From NCBI RefSeq assembly GCF_010389155.1, contig NC_057766.1, forward strand, positions 34,481,516-34,545,515: a stretch of DNA of 64,000 nucleotides, in the 5' to 3' direction. The notes under the pieces were generated by a model that saw nothing but the letters and a program-made list of their open reading frames with translations, made no database searches and had not been told where the DNA came from. This DNA is from Erigeron canadensis. Lineage: Eukaryota > Streptophyta > Magnoliopsida > Asterales > Asteraceae. Made by a program: the position numbers and the translations under genes. Below, one piece after another: positions 25,242-35,409 of the stretch (its first letter is position 1; each line of letters starts with the position of its first letter).

Positions 25242-25249
25242 TGATACCA
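25242..25249 (-). other. Primer-binding site of the copia element
   Basis: The minus strand reads TGGTATCA directly after the 5' LTR. This matches the 3' end of initiator-Met tRNA, the usual primer of plant copia elements. Confidence 0.85.
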
Positions 25250-25407
25250 TGTAGAAGTATTAGAGTTCAACCTCAATGATGATTGAGGGATCAATATATA
25301 TATTTATAATATAGAATTACAACTACATCTCCTATAATTATGGAGAGTCAATCAAAATAAAGAGGAAATAAAATAATTACAATAATTACAAATCGTTTCC
25401 TCTAATA
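25250..25407 (-). repeat. 5' LTR of the copia element
   Basis: 158 bp, uninterrupted, starting TGTAGAAGTATTAGAG and ending CCTCTAATA on the plus strand. It is followed by the target duplication GCTAC. It pairs with the LTR at 13988-14358. Confidence 0.93.
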
Positions 25408-25412
25408 GCTAC

Positions 25413-27076
25413 CATCGAGTGTAAATACATGAGGGTTAGTCACAAGTAAAAAAATATAAAATATAAATTTTAAAATTTGATCTATATGTATGTCAGTATG
25501 TGATGCATCATTCTTTTACATGCTTCTTCCCTTTTTTTTTATATACATATTTTGATGCTGCGAAAATTATGTTACATCAAATGTAAAATAGAGTTTGTTT
25601 AAAAAAAAAAGGATGAAAAATAGATAATCAGACATCCCTTTAATTCGACATCATATACCTTTATTACTTATTGTGAACTAACAAATTTCCGACCCTGTGT
25701 GGCGGGACATCAATTGTCGTATTGAAATGATCGTGTTATTTTGTATATTTGCGTTGAATTAACAAACATTTTGTCATTGATAGGTTTGTTTAAAAGTTTA
25801 TTATATAAAATATATATTATTTAAGGGCAAAACCACAATAGTTTCTGTCTGCGCGTTGCACGACTTCAATTAGTTCGCTTACTGTTTGTTATTAATAAAA
25901 ACTTTGACATATAAAATGTATACTTATTCAAAGACAATACAAAAAATAATAATAATAATAAAAGTTTTTTATATATTGTTTGAAACCTCAAAACGATTAT
26001 GTTTTGTTATTGATGATGTGTCGTTATATATGTTTGTTAAAATTTTTGACATATGAAATAGATATTTATTCAAAAACAATACCACAAAAAAATAGTTTTG
26101 ATATACTATTTGAAAATCCAAATGAAAACAAACTATGTTAAAAATCAAGAAGTAACACGTAATTTTGAACTTGAAGGGGATTCAATGTGGTATAATCTGA
26201 ATATTGTTAAAAAAAAAAAATAAACGTTTTCGATATAATTATTTGAAAACCCGAAAAGAAAAATATATGGAAAAAACAAAGAAGTAACTCGTATTAGAAA
26301 TCCGAACGAAATACGATTTGGCAATATCTGAATAATGGTGCAGGTTATAGCATGGACGAATAGTAACTCGCCACGCAGACAAGTTAGTATGCACATCCTA
26401 TTGATTTAGTATAGTATATACTAGATTTTAAACCCGTGTCCAACATTAGACACGAGACTTACCACATTCCCAATATTAGATATTAATACATGTAACTCAT
26501 AAAACCTTATGAATTCAAAGTTGAAGATATAAGTGGATGTTAAGTATTCAATTCAACTGCCAAAAATATTAAGCTAATAGAAAGAAAAATAATATAATAA
26601 AAAAACATTAAAAGCATATACCTCCTTCACTAATCTAATAAAAAGACATTAACGAATTAATCGTATTGCATATCTAGTAGAAGTGTTAATTTTCTCTAAA
26701 TCGACATGGAATTTATCATCTTTTTCAAAAAAAGATATATTAAATAAAAATACTATTAATGAAAGTCAGAAACATTGATTGATTAAACATGAAACTACTA
26801 TAATACCCCCTTCACCTATTGCACTTTTGTCTTTGCAAATACTTGGCAAAAAAGATAAAACCAAAAAGCCAAAAAAAACATACACACATCAAGACCATTC
26901 TTCAAATCAATCAAGTGTTGTGCTGCCATAAATTAATAATAATATCGATAAACATTAAACAACACACAACACACAACACAGTTTTCATGGATCCCAATAC
27001 CTTATAAACAAGACCCAGAATCATCAATCATCATCACCTTCAGCCATCTTTTAATATTTTTCATGTTTTTTTAAAC
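25413..27076. other. Intergenic: TCP gene upstream region with a Helitron terminus
   Basis: AT-rich DNA upstream of the TCP gene. A minus-strand Helitron-type 3' end lies at 26421-26454 (listed separately). The presumed TCP promoter and leader lie in about 26760-27076. The open frame at 26819-27007 looks like leader sequence rather than a gene. Confidence 0.5.
26421..26454 (-). mobile_element. Helitron-type 3' terminus
   Basis: On the minus strand a hairpin with stem CGTGTC/GACACG and an 8-nt loop is followed by GGTTTAAAAT and the terminal CTAG, then T. This hairpin-plus-CTRR arrangement is the defining 3' end of Helitrons. The matching 5' end, which should lie to the right on the plus strand, was not located, so the length of the element is unknown. 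Confidence 0.6.
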
Positions 27077-27913
27077 ATGGCTGATAACAACAATAACAAG
27101 TCTTCCTTAGTGATCAAAGATTTTCAAACTGATAAAGAAGAAGTCAGTGGGACAAAAAAACAACAGTTATCAGTTAAAAGAAGTTCGAATAAAGATCGAC
27201 ATACCAAAGTTGAAGGTCGTGGTCGTAGGATAAGGATGCCTGCACTTTGTGCTGCTAGAATATTTCAGTTGACTAGAGAATTAGGCCATAAATCTGATGG
27301 TGAAACTATTCAATGGTTGTTACAACAATCTGAACCATCAATTATTGCTGCCACTGGAACCGGGACTATCCCGGCTTCAGCTATGACTGCAGTTGGATCC
27401 GCAGCTTCACAAGGACTTACTTTTTCGGCTGGGTTACAACAAAAAATTGATGAAAATAGTAGTAGGTCAAGTTGGCCATTAGTTGGTAATTTGGGGGTCA
27501 GTAGACCCCCAAACCCCAATCCAAACCATATGTCAGGTATGGCGGGTTTATGGCCCGCTGTACCTGTAGGTGGATTTGGTTACCAATCATCAGTGTCATC
27601 TTCTGGTCCGGCTGTCAACGGTTTGGGACCAGAAGGGTCGAATTACTTGCAGAAAATTACGTTCCCGGGGTTTGACTTACCTGGTTCAAATTTGAACCAG
27701 ATGAGTTTTTCGTCGATTCTGGGTAATCATAATCATAATGATCAAAGTCAACAGGCGCTTCCCGGGTTAGAGCTTGGGCTTTCCCAAGATGCTAATATTG
27801 GGGTTTTGAATCAACAAGCATTGAACCATATCTACCAAATAGGTCAAGCTCGGATGAATCAGCAACAACAATCTTCAAAAGATGATGATTCTCAAGGTTC
27901 AGATGGTCAGTAG
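27077..27913 (+). CDS. TCP20: Class I TCP transcription factor, TCP20-like
   Basis: A complete intronless gene of 278 residues. The TCP basic helix-loop-helix domain covers about residues 33-90: the basic part [20 protein letters not shown], then helices with [16 protein letters not shown] and [12 protein letters not shown]. The four-residue-shorter basic region marks class I (PCF type). The conserved GTIPASA following the domain, the LWP block and the C-terminal [11 protein letters not shown] and IYQ segments match the TCP20 group. These are nuclear factors that bind GGNCCCAC-type sites in cell-cycle, ribosomal-protein and nitrate-response genes. Acidic Ser/Gln-rich C-terminus. The start is the ATG giving MADNNNNKS, the first in frame ahead of the domain. 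The name rests on motif resemblance, and other class I members cannot be fully excluded. Confidence 0.93.
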   Translation: MADNNNNKSSLVIKDFQTDKEEVSGTKKQQLSVKRSSNKDRHTKVEGRGRRIRMPALCAARIFQLTRELGHKSDGETIQWLLQQSEPSIIAATGTGTIPASAMTAVGSAASQGLTFSAGLQQKIDENSSRSSWPLVGNLGVSRPPNPNPNHMSGMAGLWPAVPVGGFGYQSSVSSSGPAVNGLGPEGSNYLQKITFPGFDLPGSNLNQMSFSSILGNHNHNDQSQQALPGLELGLSQDANIGVLNQQALNHIYQIGQARMNQQQQSSKDDDSQGSDGQ

Positions 27914-29113
27914 AATTATTAGATGAATTGATTTTGAATAAATGATCAAAACAGAATGAAGCCCAAATCTTGTAAGTTTATGGGATTTTGGGGTTTCTAT
28001 GATGTTTGTGTTGTATATTCTACAGGTGCTTTTGGGGTGTCCCAATTTCTGACACCTATCTTTTTTCTTTTTTCTTTCTGTATATGATAAAATCTTTGTT
28101 TCCCATTTTGGTAATTACACTTTTTGGGTATTGGTCATAAGTTTTATACAAATTTAGGCCGTTAATAACAACATGGTATATTATTTCAAACTAACTAATT
28201 TAGCAACAAGATAATTAAGCTGTTTAGCTTGCTTTCTTTCCATTTAGATGCATATTTTTTTATACCATACATATACTGCTTGTAGAGTTGTAGTCTAAAA
28301 TGAAGGGCCAGGCCAGTGGAATAAGACTTATTTTCTTGTTCGCTTTCAGATGTGCTTATTGTACTAGTATACTTAAAGAGTATATCGGTGTTTAAGGTAA
28401 CTTCTACTCGTCGAGCCCATCTGCCCGACCCTAAAGTTATCAACTTCACACCCAACATGATGTATATAAATACTTGTCTCAAAGATGATTAGACTAAATT
28501 AAAATCAAAACCATATACGTTGAAGTTAGGTCCTAAGAATAGGCATAAATAGCAACCCGTAGGCTTAGTATTGCGTTTTATGACTTATCCAGGCCGGTTT
28601 AGCAAGCTTTAGTTGATTGATGATGGTTGCATATATTCAACCCAACATCGTGTCACAGAGAGTCCCTTTTCATCAATTCTCTCTATTGAACAAGAGTACA
28701 AGACCTTTTCAGTATTTGTTAACAGGAAGAAAAAAAAAAGTGATATTATAGCTATGTTAATTTGGTCTTTCTATCATTCTCAAGGGGAAAACATCATCTA
28801 TACTATTTTATAATATCTTAGAGTTAAATGCAAGAATGGTCCCCGTGGTTTGTCACTTTTTACAACGGCAGTCCCTCTCTTGATTTTTTTGCAACCGTGG
28901 TCCCTGAAGATATGCTTCAGTTGCAACGGCGGTCCCTCGCTAACAGAATCATTAATTAGTGTCGTTAAGTTTTCATGTTAGTAGCACATGAAGGGTATTA
29001 ATTTGGTCCTTCTGCCATTTTATAGCACATGAGGGGTATTAATTTAGTTTTCATAAGTGATATTATAGCTATGTTAATTTGGTCTTTTTGTCATTTTCAA
29101 TGAGAAAACATCA
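27914..29113. other. 3' region of TCP gene and repeat-rich intergenic DNA
   Basis: Contains the TCP 3' UTR. A segment of about 83 bp (TGATATTATAGCTATG onward) occurs at 28741-28823 and again at 29062-29141. Between the two lies a sequence of the widespread plant type 'AATGGTCCCCGTGGTTTGTC', a repeat whose family I cannot name. No gene is seen. Confidence 0.55.
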
Positions 29114-29540
29114 TCTATACTATCTTATAATATCTTATAAAACATTTTGCTCTTTTTCAAATTCTTAATTAAGGATTTGAACTACCTAAATTAACCCTCT
29201 TCTTTATTCACTAACGTAAACATTTTTACCTAATATACCTATAATACCCTTAAATCTCAATCACCTATTTTTTTTTCCTCTTTTTAAATCTCAACCAATC
29301 ATATTTTTTCTCTCTCCTCCATAAATCATCTATTACTCCATAAATTATAAAAATTATATGGGTGTTCTTAAAATTTCATGCTCTTTCATTAGAGATGTCA
29401 TTCGATATACTTTTGACGAATTTTTAAATCCGATGGCGGAACCCGTACGGTTAAGACATTTGACTATCACACTTTATGACATATCACCCCTACCATCTCA
29501 CCGTCGCAACACACAAGTATTTTTATCGTATATAGAAAGT
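29114..29540 (+). repeat. Helitron-like dispersed repeat, copy 2
   Basis: Begins TCTATACTATCTTATAATAT. From 29358 it matches copy 1 (2218 onward) almost base for base for over 100 bp (GGGTGTTCTTAAAATTTCAT and following). The open frame 29358-29543 is part of the repeat, not a gene. Confidence 0.6.
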
Positions 29541-30010
29541 TAACGACCTTTTACCGTTGTTTCCAAAGATTTATATTACAACCTAAATAGAGTAGATCGA
29601 CTGTTAGTTTAATTTTATGCAACTTTGAGGAAGAATTCAAATTAATTAATCATTACTAGCTAGGATATTGTCATATTGGACAAATTTCACACATTTATGA
29701 TGCATTTGTACACTTTTTTTTATTTGTGATATAAAAACTGTTTCAATTCATTGTTAATTTAAGGTATTTAATTTTTTTTTTTAAAACAAACAGAGTCTAT
29801 AAACTTGTTGGGCAGGCCAATGATTACAATACACTATAGCGATAGCATGCCATCACCACAATGTCTTTGCCACCTCGATTTCCAGATGACTTATTGTGAC
29901 AGTAGTAGGCTAGTAGTCCAATTGATTTGAGTGGTAGTGGGTTTGGTTTCAATGGTAAAGTAATTGGAAAATAATAAATCATTGTAACCGATTCTCTTCA
30001 AAATCCTTTT

Positions 30011-30188
30011 AATATATCCACTTGCTAACACATGTAATCTATTAATTTTCTTTCCTAATTACACCCTTTGATTTTTTACATGTCACGATTCTATTAATTA
30101 ATATATCCACTTGCTAACACATGTAATCTACTAATTTTTTTTCCTAATTACACCCTTTGATTTTTTACATGTCACGATTCTATTAATT
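30011..30188. repeat. 89-bp tandem duplication
   Basis: Two adjacent, nearly identical copies (30011-30099 and 30100-30188), both starting AATATATCCACTTGCTAACA. Three further short repeats of AGGCAACAAGTTA follow at 30194-30257. Confidence 0.85.
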
Positions 30189-30849
30189 AAAAGAGGCAAC
30201 AAGTTAATAAAGGCAACAAGTTATTGGGATGACGTAAGATAATAAAGGCAACAAGTTACCCCTTTTGGGGGTGTATTCAGGAAATAAGGGGGTGACACTA
30301 CAATAGATCATTACTTTATTTTATGTTTTTAAGATTAAAAAAGTTTACATTATGTTCACTCTAAAATAAAATGTATTCCATGCTCATGAATCAAACAAGT
30401 CAAGAACAAATAATTGAATAATTAAATATGGAAATTGAGCTATGTTTAAGATTTCATTATATGCATAAAAAGTTGTATAACTTTAAATCACTACTCAAGT
30501 TCAATTTAACATACACATCGTTTATAAAATTATACACATAATAACGTGTTAAACATAACCCAGGCTATTTTTATCATTTAAAAAAAAAAACAATTAAATC
30601 ACCACTCAAATCCAATTTAACATTACAATTTACAACTTGTTTATCTGCTATTGTGCTACAGGGTTAAATGGTATAAAAAATCTTTCTTTCCATGGATATA
30701 AACTCCTTTTTAAAAAATAAAAAAATTTGTTATGATATCTACACCAACTTTGATAAATCATTGACCCGTGATTTAGGAAAAAAAACTTCATTTTCTAAAT
30801 ACATGAGTTTGCCTTGATACTCAATATGGCAAGAATGAAGCTATATTTA

Positions 30850-33329
30850 GGCCCGTGCTTATAGCACCGTTTTGCGAGCGTCCAAAATGGCGAAGACGCG
30901 GACGAGTTATAAACATCAATCATCCTTGCGTTTGCGTCCTTGTGGTTGTTCTCCACCAAGAAGTTGGAAGACGTTCTGCTTGTGGGGCCAACGGTTGGTT
31001 TCTTCTATTTTTTTTAATTTTTTTTTTGTTTTAATACATATATATGTATATGAAGTATAGATATAGTTTTCTGTATGTGGTCATTGCAGGTGGATTAAAG
31101 AAGACAAACATTTGCATATATTGTATAATAGTTAAACAATTTTCAATTCTACCCCTAAAATATAATACATGTATAAAATATTAATCTGAGTTTTAAAAAT
31201 TATCAATTTAGCCCCTAAATTTAATTTATTATTTTTACTTTATACTTTTTAGATTTTATTAATCTATTTGTATTTTTTGTAATTAATATAAATAGTTATT
31301 TAATTTAATGTTTAAGTAATAAGAAATTATAAAAGTATTGATGATATGACGAATAAGTTCTGAAGAAGTTGTCCTTATAGGCAGTGAGAGTCCTGAGGAG
31401 AGTCCTGAATTATGTGATGCTGATGTGGCAGTGAAGAAACTCCAAGAAGTTGGCCCTTAGGGTGGGGGGAGGGCTTGCCCACTCCTCCTCTGCCCTCCCT
31501 GATTTTTCTTCTCCTCCCCTCCCCTCCCCGATTGCTAGGAGCACCTCGCCACCCCTCCCCACCCTTTTCTATTTAATTTAATTTCTATTTATTTTTAAAA
31601 CTAAAATATTTTATTTAATAAATTAAAACTAATACAACTTAAAACACAATTAAAACACATAATTTTATTCTAACACACAGAAACAAGTAAAACATACAAT
31701 TAAGGCGCCGACCATCCGTACTGCTCACAAATGGCGCGTTTCTGCGCCAAAACCATCTCCAACATCGGCCCGCTGAGGTGATCGTGTGGCCTGATCACGA
31801 AGTCCATATCATTCTGTCGCTGCTGACTCTGGACCATCCGTGTCATCTCCTCCTCCCGTTTCTTCCTAGCCTCCTCCACCGCCATATAGCTATCCATCAT
31901 CGCCTTCTACATCTGCATCTTCTCCTCCCGAGCTCGTTTTTTATCCTCATTGTCGCATTTCAACTCCGCGACCATCTTCAAGAACTCCTCAGATGTAGTA
32001 GAGGCGGAAGGAGCAGCCTGCTTACCCTTAGCTTTACGGCGGGGTGGCACGGGTTTAGCATGATGTACCAGTGCATCATCCATGTCGTTCCCTCCCTCCT
32101 CTTCTTGCTCCAAATGGTCCTCATTCAAGTCAATATGGACCGACGGCTCCCCTGATGAACGTACATGGACAGACCCTTCCGTTCTTGCCCTTTTGCTACC
32201 CGACTCCTCACAAATCCCCTCCAAAGTAAGAACCTCCGACCATTTCGGTCCTCTCCTCAAAACCTGTCACGCCTCTACATGCGGAAACCCGGACTTGTTA
32301 TTGTATTTCCGCATATACAATGCCACGGCTGACTTAAACACATCCTCGTCACTTTGGCCCCTCGACATCTTACTTTTCTTCACATTGTAAATACCACAAA
32401 AACCCGACACCTTATGCTTCAAATCCTTCCATTTCGACCGACACATTTCTGGGGTACGTCCTGACTCACGGTTCAAGTGTGAGTCCAACTGAAACTTCAC
32501 CTTCTTCCAAAACGAACCCGCCGTTTGGGCGTTTCCGACGTATGGATCCTCGGAAACCAAGCTTTTGCCAAACACGCCTCTTCATCCTTCCCCCAATTTC
32601 GACACTCTCTTTTACCTTTAACCGAGACTTGGGTCTTGGGTATTGCTTCCACCACCTCTTCTTCTTCTTCTTCTTCTTCTTCATCTTGAACCTGTTGACT
32701 CGCGAAGTGTGATGATGAACCACCCGTGAAACCCGAAAACCCGGGTTGAGTTTCATTCACAAAACCCGAAAACCCGGCATTCGGTTGGACACTTGATGGG
32801 ACAGATTCGAAAAACAATGGATCCATACTATTCAAGAAATCTTCAACACGTTGTGGCCTATACACATCTTCGGCCGTATTTTTTTGCGAAGGAGGAGGTG
32901 GCATAATATCGCGATTGTTTGGCGGTGGCGCGTTTCTGCGTTTTTTGGGTAGATTTGAGTAACTGGGTTCTTTTGGTTTCTTCCCCCTATTCATTTTTGT
33001 GGGTTTAGATGGATGATTTGATTGAAAAAAAAAAATAAAGGAAGAAAGAAAGGAGCAGGGCGTCGGCCAGAAAAAAAAAAAGAGGAAAAGTGAAGACGAA
33101 AAGAGAAAGAGATAATTTTTTTTTTGTTTCAACCGTTCATGTGGGACCCACGACCTTTTTTTTTTTTTTTTGTAACGTTCAAATACTTGGGCACCCAAAC
33201 CGGCACCATTGTGCCCAGTATCCTCCCCACCCAACCGGTACCGGGGGGTCGGGGCGGTGTGTCATCCGGTACCGGCCCGACACCGGTCCAGTGCCTACTC
33301 CACTCCGTCCAGCCTTATAAGCACAGGCC
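30850..33329 (-). mobile_element. PIF/Harbinger transposon carrying only ORF1
   Basis: A 2480-bp element flanked by the 3-bp target duplication TTA (30847-30849 and 33330-33332). The ends are inverted repeats: GGCCCGTGCTTATA at the left, and GGCCTGTGCTTATA at the right when read on the minus strand. TTA duplications and GGCC ends are diagnostic of PIF/Harbinger (Pong/Tourist). The only coding sequence is a damaged Myb/trihelix-type ORF1 on the minus strand. No DDE transposase is present, so the element is non-autonomous. Confidence 0.92.
31700..32994 (-). pseudogene. Harbinger ORF1 (Myb-like/trihelix protein), broken
   Basis: Starts at 32994 (MNRGKKPKEPSYSNLPKK). The N-terminal part is Pro- and Phe-rich (NAGFSGF, TQPGFSGF), followed by an acidic poly-Glu run. 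The Myb/SANT-like domain contains NWGKDEEACLAKAW, VGNAQTAGSFWKKVK, RTPEMCRSKWKDLKHKV and FCGIYN. The C-terminal part resembles the NAM-associated domain (PKWSEV, Lys/Glu-rich coiled coil, LSGPMLEMVLAQKRAICEQ). Three defects are visible: a frameshift near 32560, an in-frame TGA near 32270 where a Trp is usual, and a TAG near 31905. In this superfamily ORF1 helps the transposase bind DNA and enter the nucleus. Confidence 0.88.
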
Positions 33330-33498
33330 TTAGTGGGTCAGTTTGTTATGGGATGGGTGGTTGCATAAACTTATAGTCCCATATAATGGTTGATGATGCT
33401 TGTGTCACATAACCCATTATCACTTTTAGTTCATACAATGTCAAGCTGAGTCTTGGATGCATGCAATATGGTTCGCAATAATACGATATACATTAAGC

Positions 33499-34104
33499 TA
33501 GGGTTGTCAATAGGTTCGGGTTCGGGTTGGCGGGTTGATAAATTGAAAAACTCCGACCCTAACCTAACTCACTAAAAGTTTCAGGTCAGAAATTTCAACC
33601 ACAACCCGCCAACCCATGACCCAACCCATGTGACCCGAGAAGCAAATATATATAAATTTAAAATGGAATAAATCAACCAATATAAAGCTTTATCATTGAT
33701 GGTGTAAGCCGAAAACGAATGGTACAAAAAAGAAAGAAATACGAGGGTATTGTTAATACTTGGCACAAAGTTAACAAACTTACCGCCTCATCCTACATCA
33801 CTTATCATCTCACATAATTTTGAATCCTCCTTTTATTTCATATTTGAAGTTACTTTAGGTTAGAAATATAAAAAATGAGAATAGGACGTATGAATTAGTA
33901 TAATGTGAAGTATGAACTATTATATATAATTCAATTATTTTAAAGATATTGGGTTGGCGTCTTGGCGGGTCGACCTGACAACCCAACAACCCAACCCGGA
34001 CCCAACCCAATAAAAATCAGGTTGGTGAGTTGACGGGTTGGTGGGTCGAAAATACTCAACCCTAACCTGATTTTTTTCGGGTTGGGTCGAAATTAACCGC
34101 CCTA
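33499..34104. mobile_element. hAT-like non-autonomous element with 8-bp target duplication
   Basis: 606 bp flanked by CATTAAGC at 33491-33498 and 34105-34112. The left end is TAGGGTTGTCAAT, and the right end read in reverse complement is TAGGGCGGTTAAT. Both ends are followed by G/C-rich runs of GGGTTGG/CCAACCC type. An 8-bp duplication and TAGGG-type ends fit the hAT superfamily. The short open frames inside carry no transposase. Confidence 0.88.
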
Positions 34105-34112
34105 CATTAAGC

Positions 34113-35409
34113 AATATGTCTATGTACGATTGTACGTTAAAGCTCATAGGAATCAATATGTGGAGTTGCTTCATCATTCATTTTCAATTTTAAAGTTTCC
34201 TTAAAGATACATAGCGTAATTGAGATGTTTTGTTGATACAAAAATTTTTGTTTGCATTTTTAAGTACGTGTGTTTTTTTTTTTTTTTTAAAAAAAACTTT
34301 AATTCCTACTTTAATTTGTCATTTTTATATTAATACATGACAAGAGAATTATCCAAAGTAAAACAATACCGAATACTTTATAGTTCATACACAAAATCTC
34401 AATATTTAGTTAAATGAAAATTTTACATATATATCTTACTTAAGAGACATAATTATATATTTATATACAGTACAAATTTTTAAAAATATGTAATTATTAT
34501 GTTTTAAAAATAGGTATAGGTATATATATTTATACTTCCTATATAAACAAACTACCCCTTCACAAATTAAACATTCTACCTTTAAAATCTTTATTTTACC
34601 CTTTTAATTTACACTACCACCAAACTCTTTATTCCTAAATCTATATCTATACTATATTAATAAACAAACTAACCTTAATTTTCAACACATTTTTAACTCA
34701 CAAACAAAATTTATCCAATATATTCTTAACATATTTTACACCCATATTTTTCCAAACTATCTATCTCATTTATTAATTAATATAAATATTTCCACCTAAT
34801 ATCTATATTATATTTCTAATAAAGTTATTTACAAAATATACATCTTTTAACCATAAAATAACTACATTACCACTTACATCTATTACTTTAAGATTAATAA
34901 TCACATCGTTAACACCACCAACACTAGCACCGCCCGTTGCCGCCACCGCCGCATTGCGCGGGTACCCGTCTCGTATATATATATATATATATATATGTAA
35001 ATCTCCCATAGTTGAGTGTACAAAAACCAGTTGATCCAATCTAAACACACAAAACATCTAACCCATTTAACTCTACGTTCCGAAGAAACCCGTCCACCCA
35101 AAAAACCCATTAATGATAAACCCATTCTTCCTCCGGTCATTGGAATTTTTTAATTTAAACCGGTTTCTTTATATACCCGGTCCGTTACCCAAAGACCCAA
35201 ACAAAGTTAGACTCAATTACACGCAAAGTAAACCAAATTAGTTACAAACTTAGTTATCATCATCATCATTATTTTAATATAACTTTTACTATACAATCTC
35301 CATTTTTAACTTCTAATAAAAAATCCATCCAATACTCTGAAGAACAAACAAAAAGGATCCCTCCATCTTCACCGTCGCTCCTTTTCATTTAAGGCGCCTG
35401 CGGTTAAAA
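34113..35409. other. Intergenic: Helitron-like repeat and ARP2 promoter
   Basis: AT-rich DNA. A third Helitron-like repeat runs from about 34643 to 34975 and is followed by an (AT)n run at 34976-34996. The ARP2 promoter and leader lie after about 35150, with a possible TATA box (TTTATATACCC) near 35168. Confidence 0.55.
34643..34975 (+). repeat. Helitron-like dispersed repeat, copy 3
   Basis: Begins TCTATACTATATTAATAAAC and ends in the GC-rich block CACCGCCGCATTGCGCGGG followed by TACCCGTCTCGTA. Ends of this type are shared with copies 1 and 2, while the middle is different. Confidence 0.5.

Larger units (their letters stand above)
13983..25412 (-). mobile_element. Ty1/copia LTR retrotransposon, disrupted by nested insertions
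   Basis: The whole element, oriented on the minus strand, including its 5-bp target duplication GCTAC at 13983-13987 and 25408-25412. The 5' LTR (25250-25407) is followed inward by a primer-binding site (minus strand TGGTATCA) complementary to initiator-Met tRNA. The 3' LTR is preceded by a polypurine tract (minus strand AAGGGGG, 14359-14365). The gene order gag, protease, integrase, reverse transcriptase, RNase H is that of copia elements. Removing the two LTR-like blocks and the MITE leaves about 4.5-4.6 kb, a normal copia size. Coding frames are broken, so the element is dead. Confidence 0.95.

Noticed and set aside
28195..28482. 95-codon minus-strand frame 3' of the TCP gene
   Set aside because: No domain, a composition expected by chance, and it overlaps the TCP downstream region.
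33090..33333. Plus-strand frames in the Harbinger end
   Set aside because: They lie inside the terminal region of the transposon opposite ORF1 and contain poly-Phe from T-runs.
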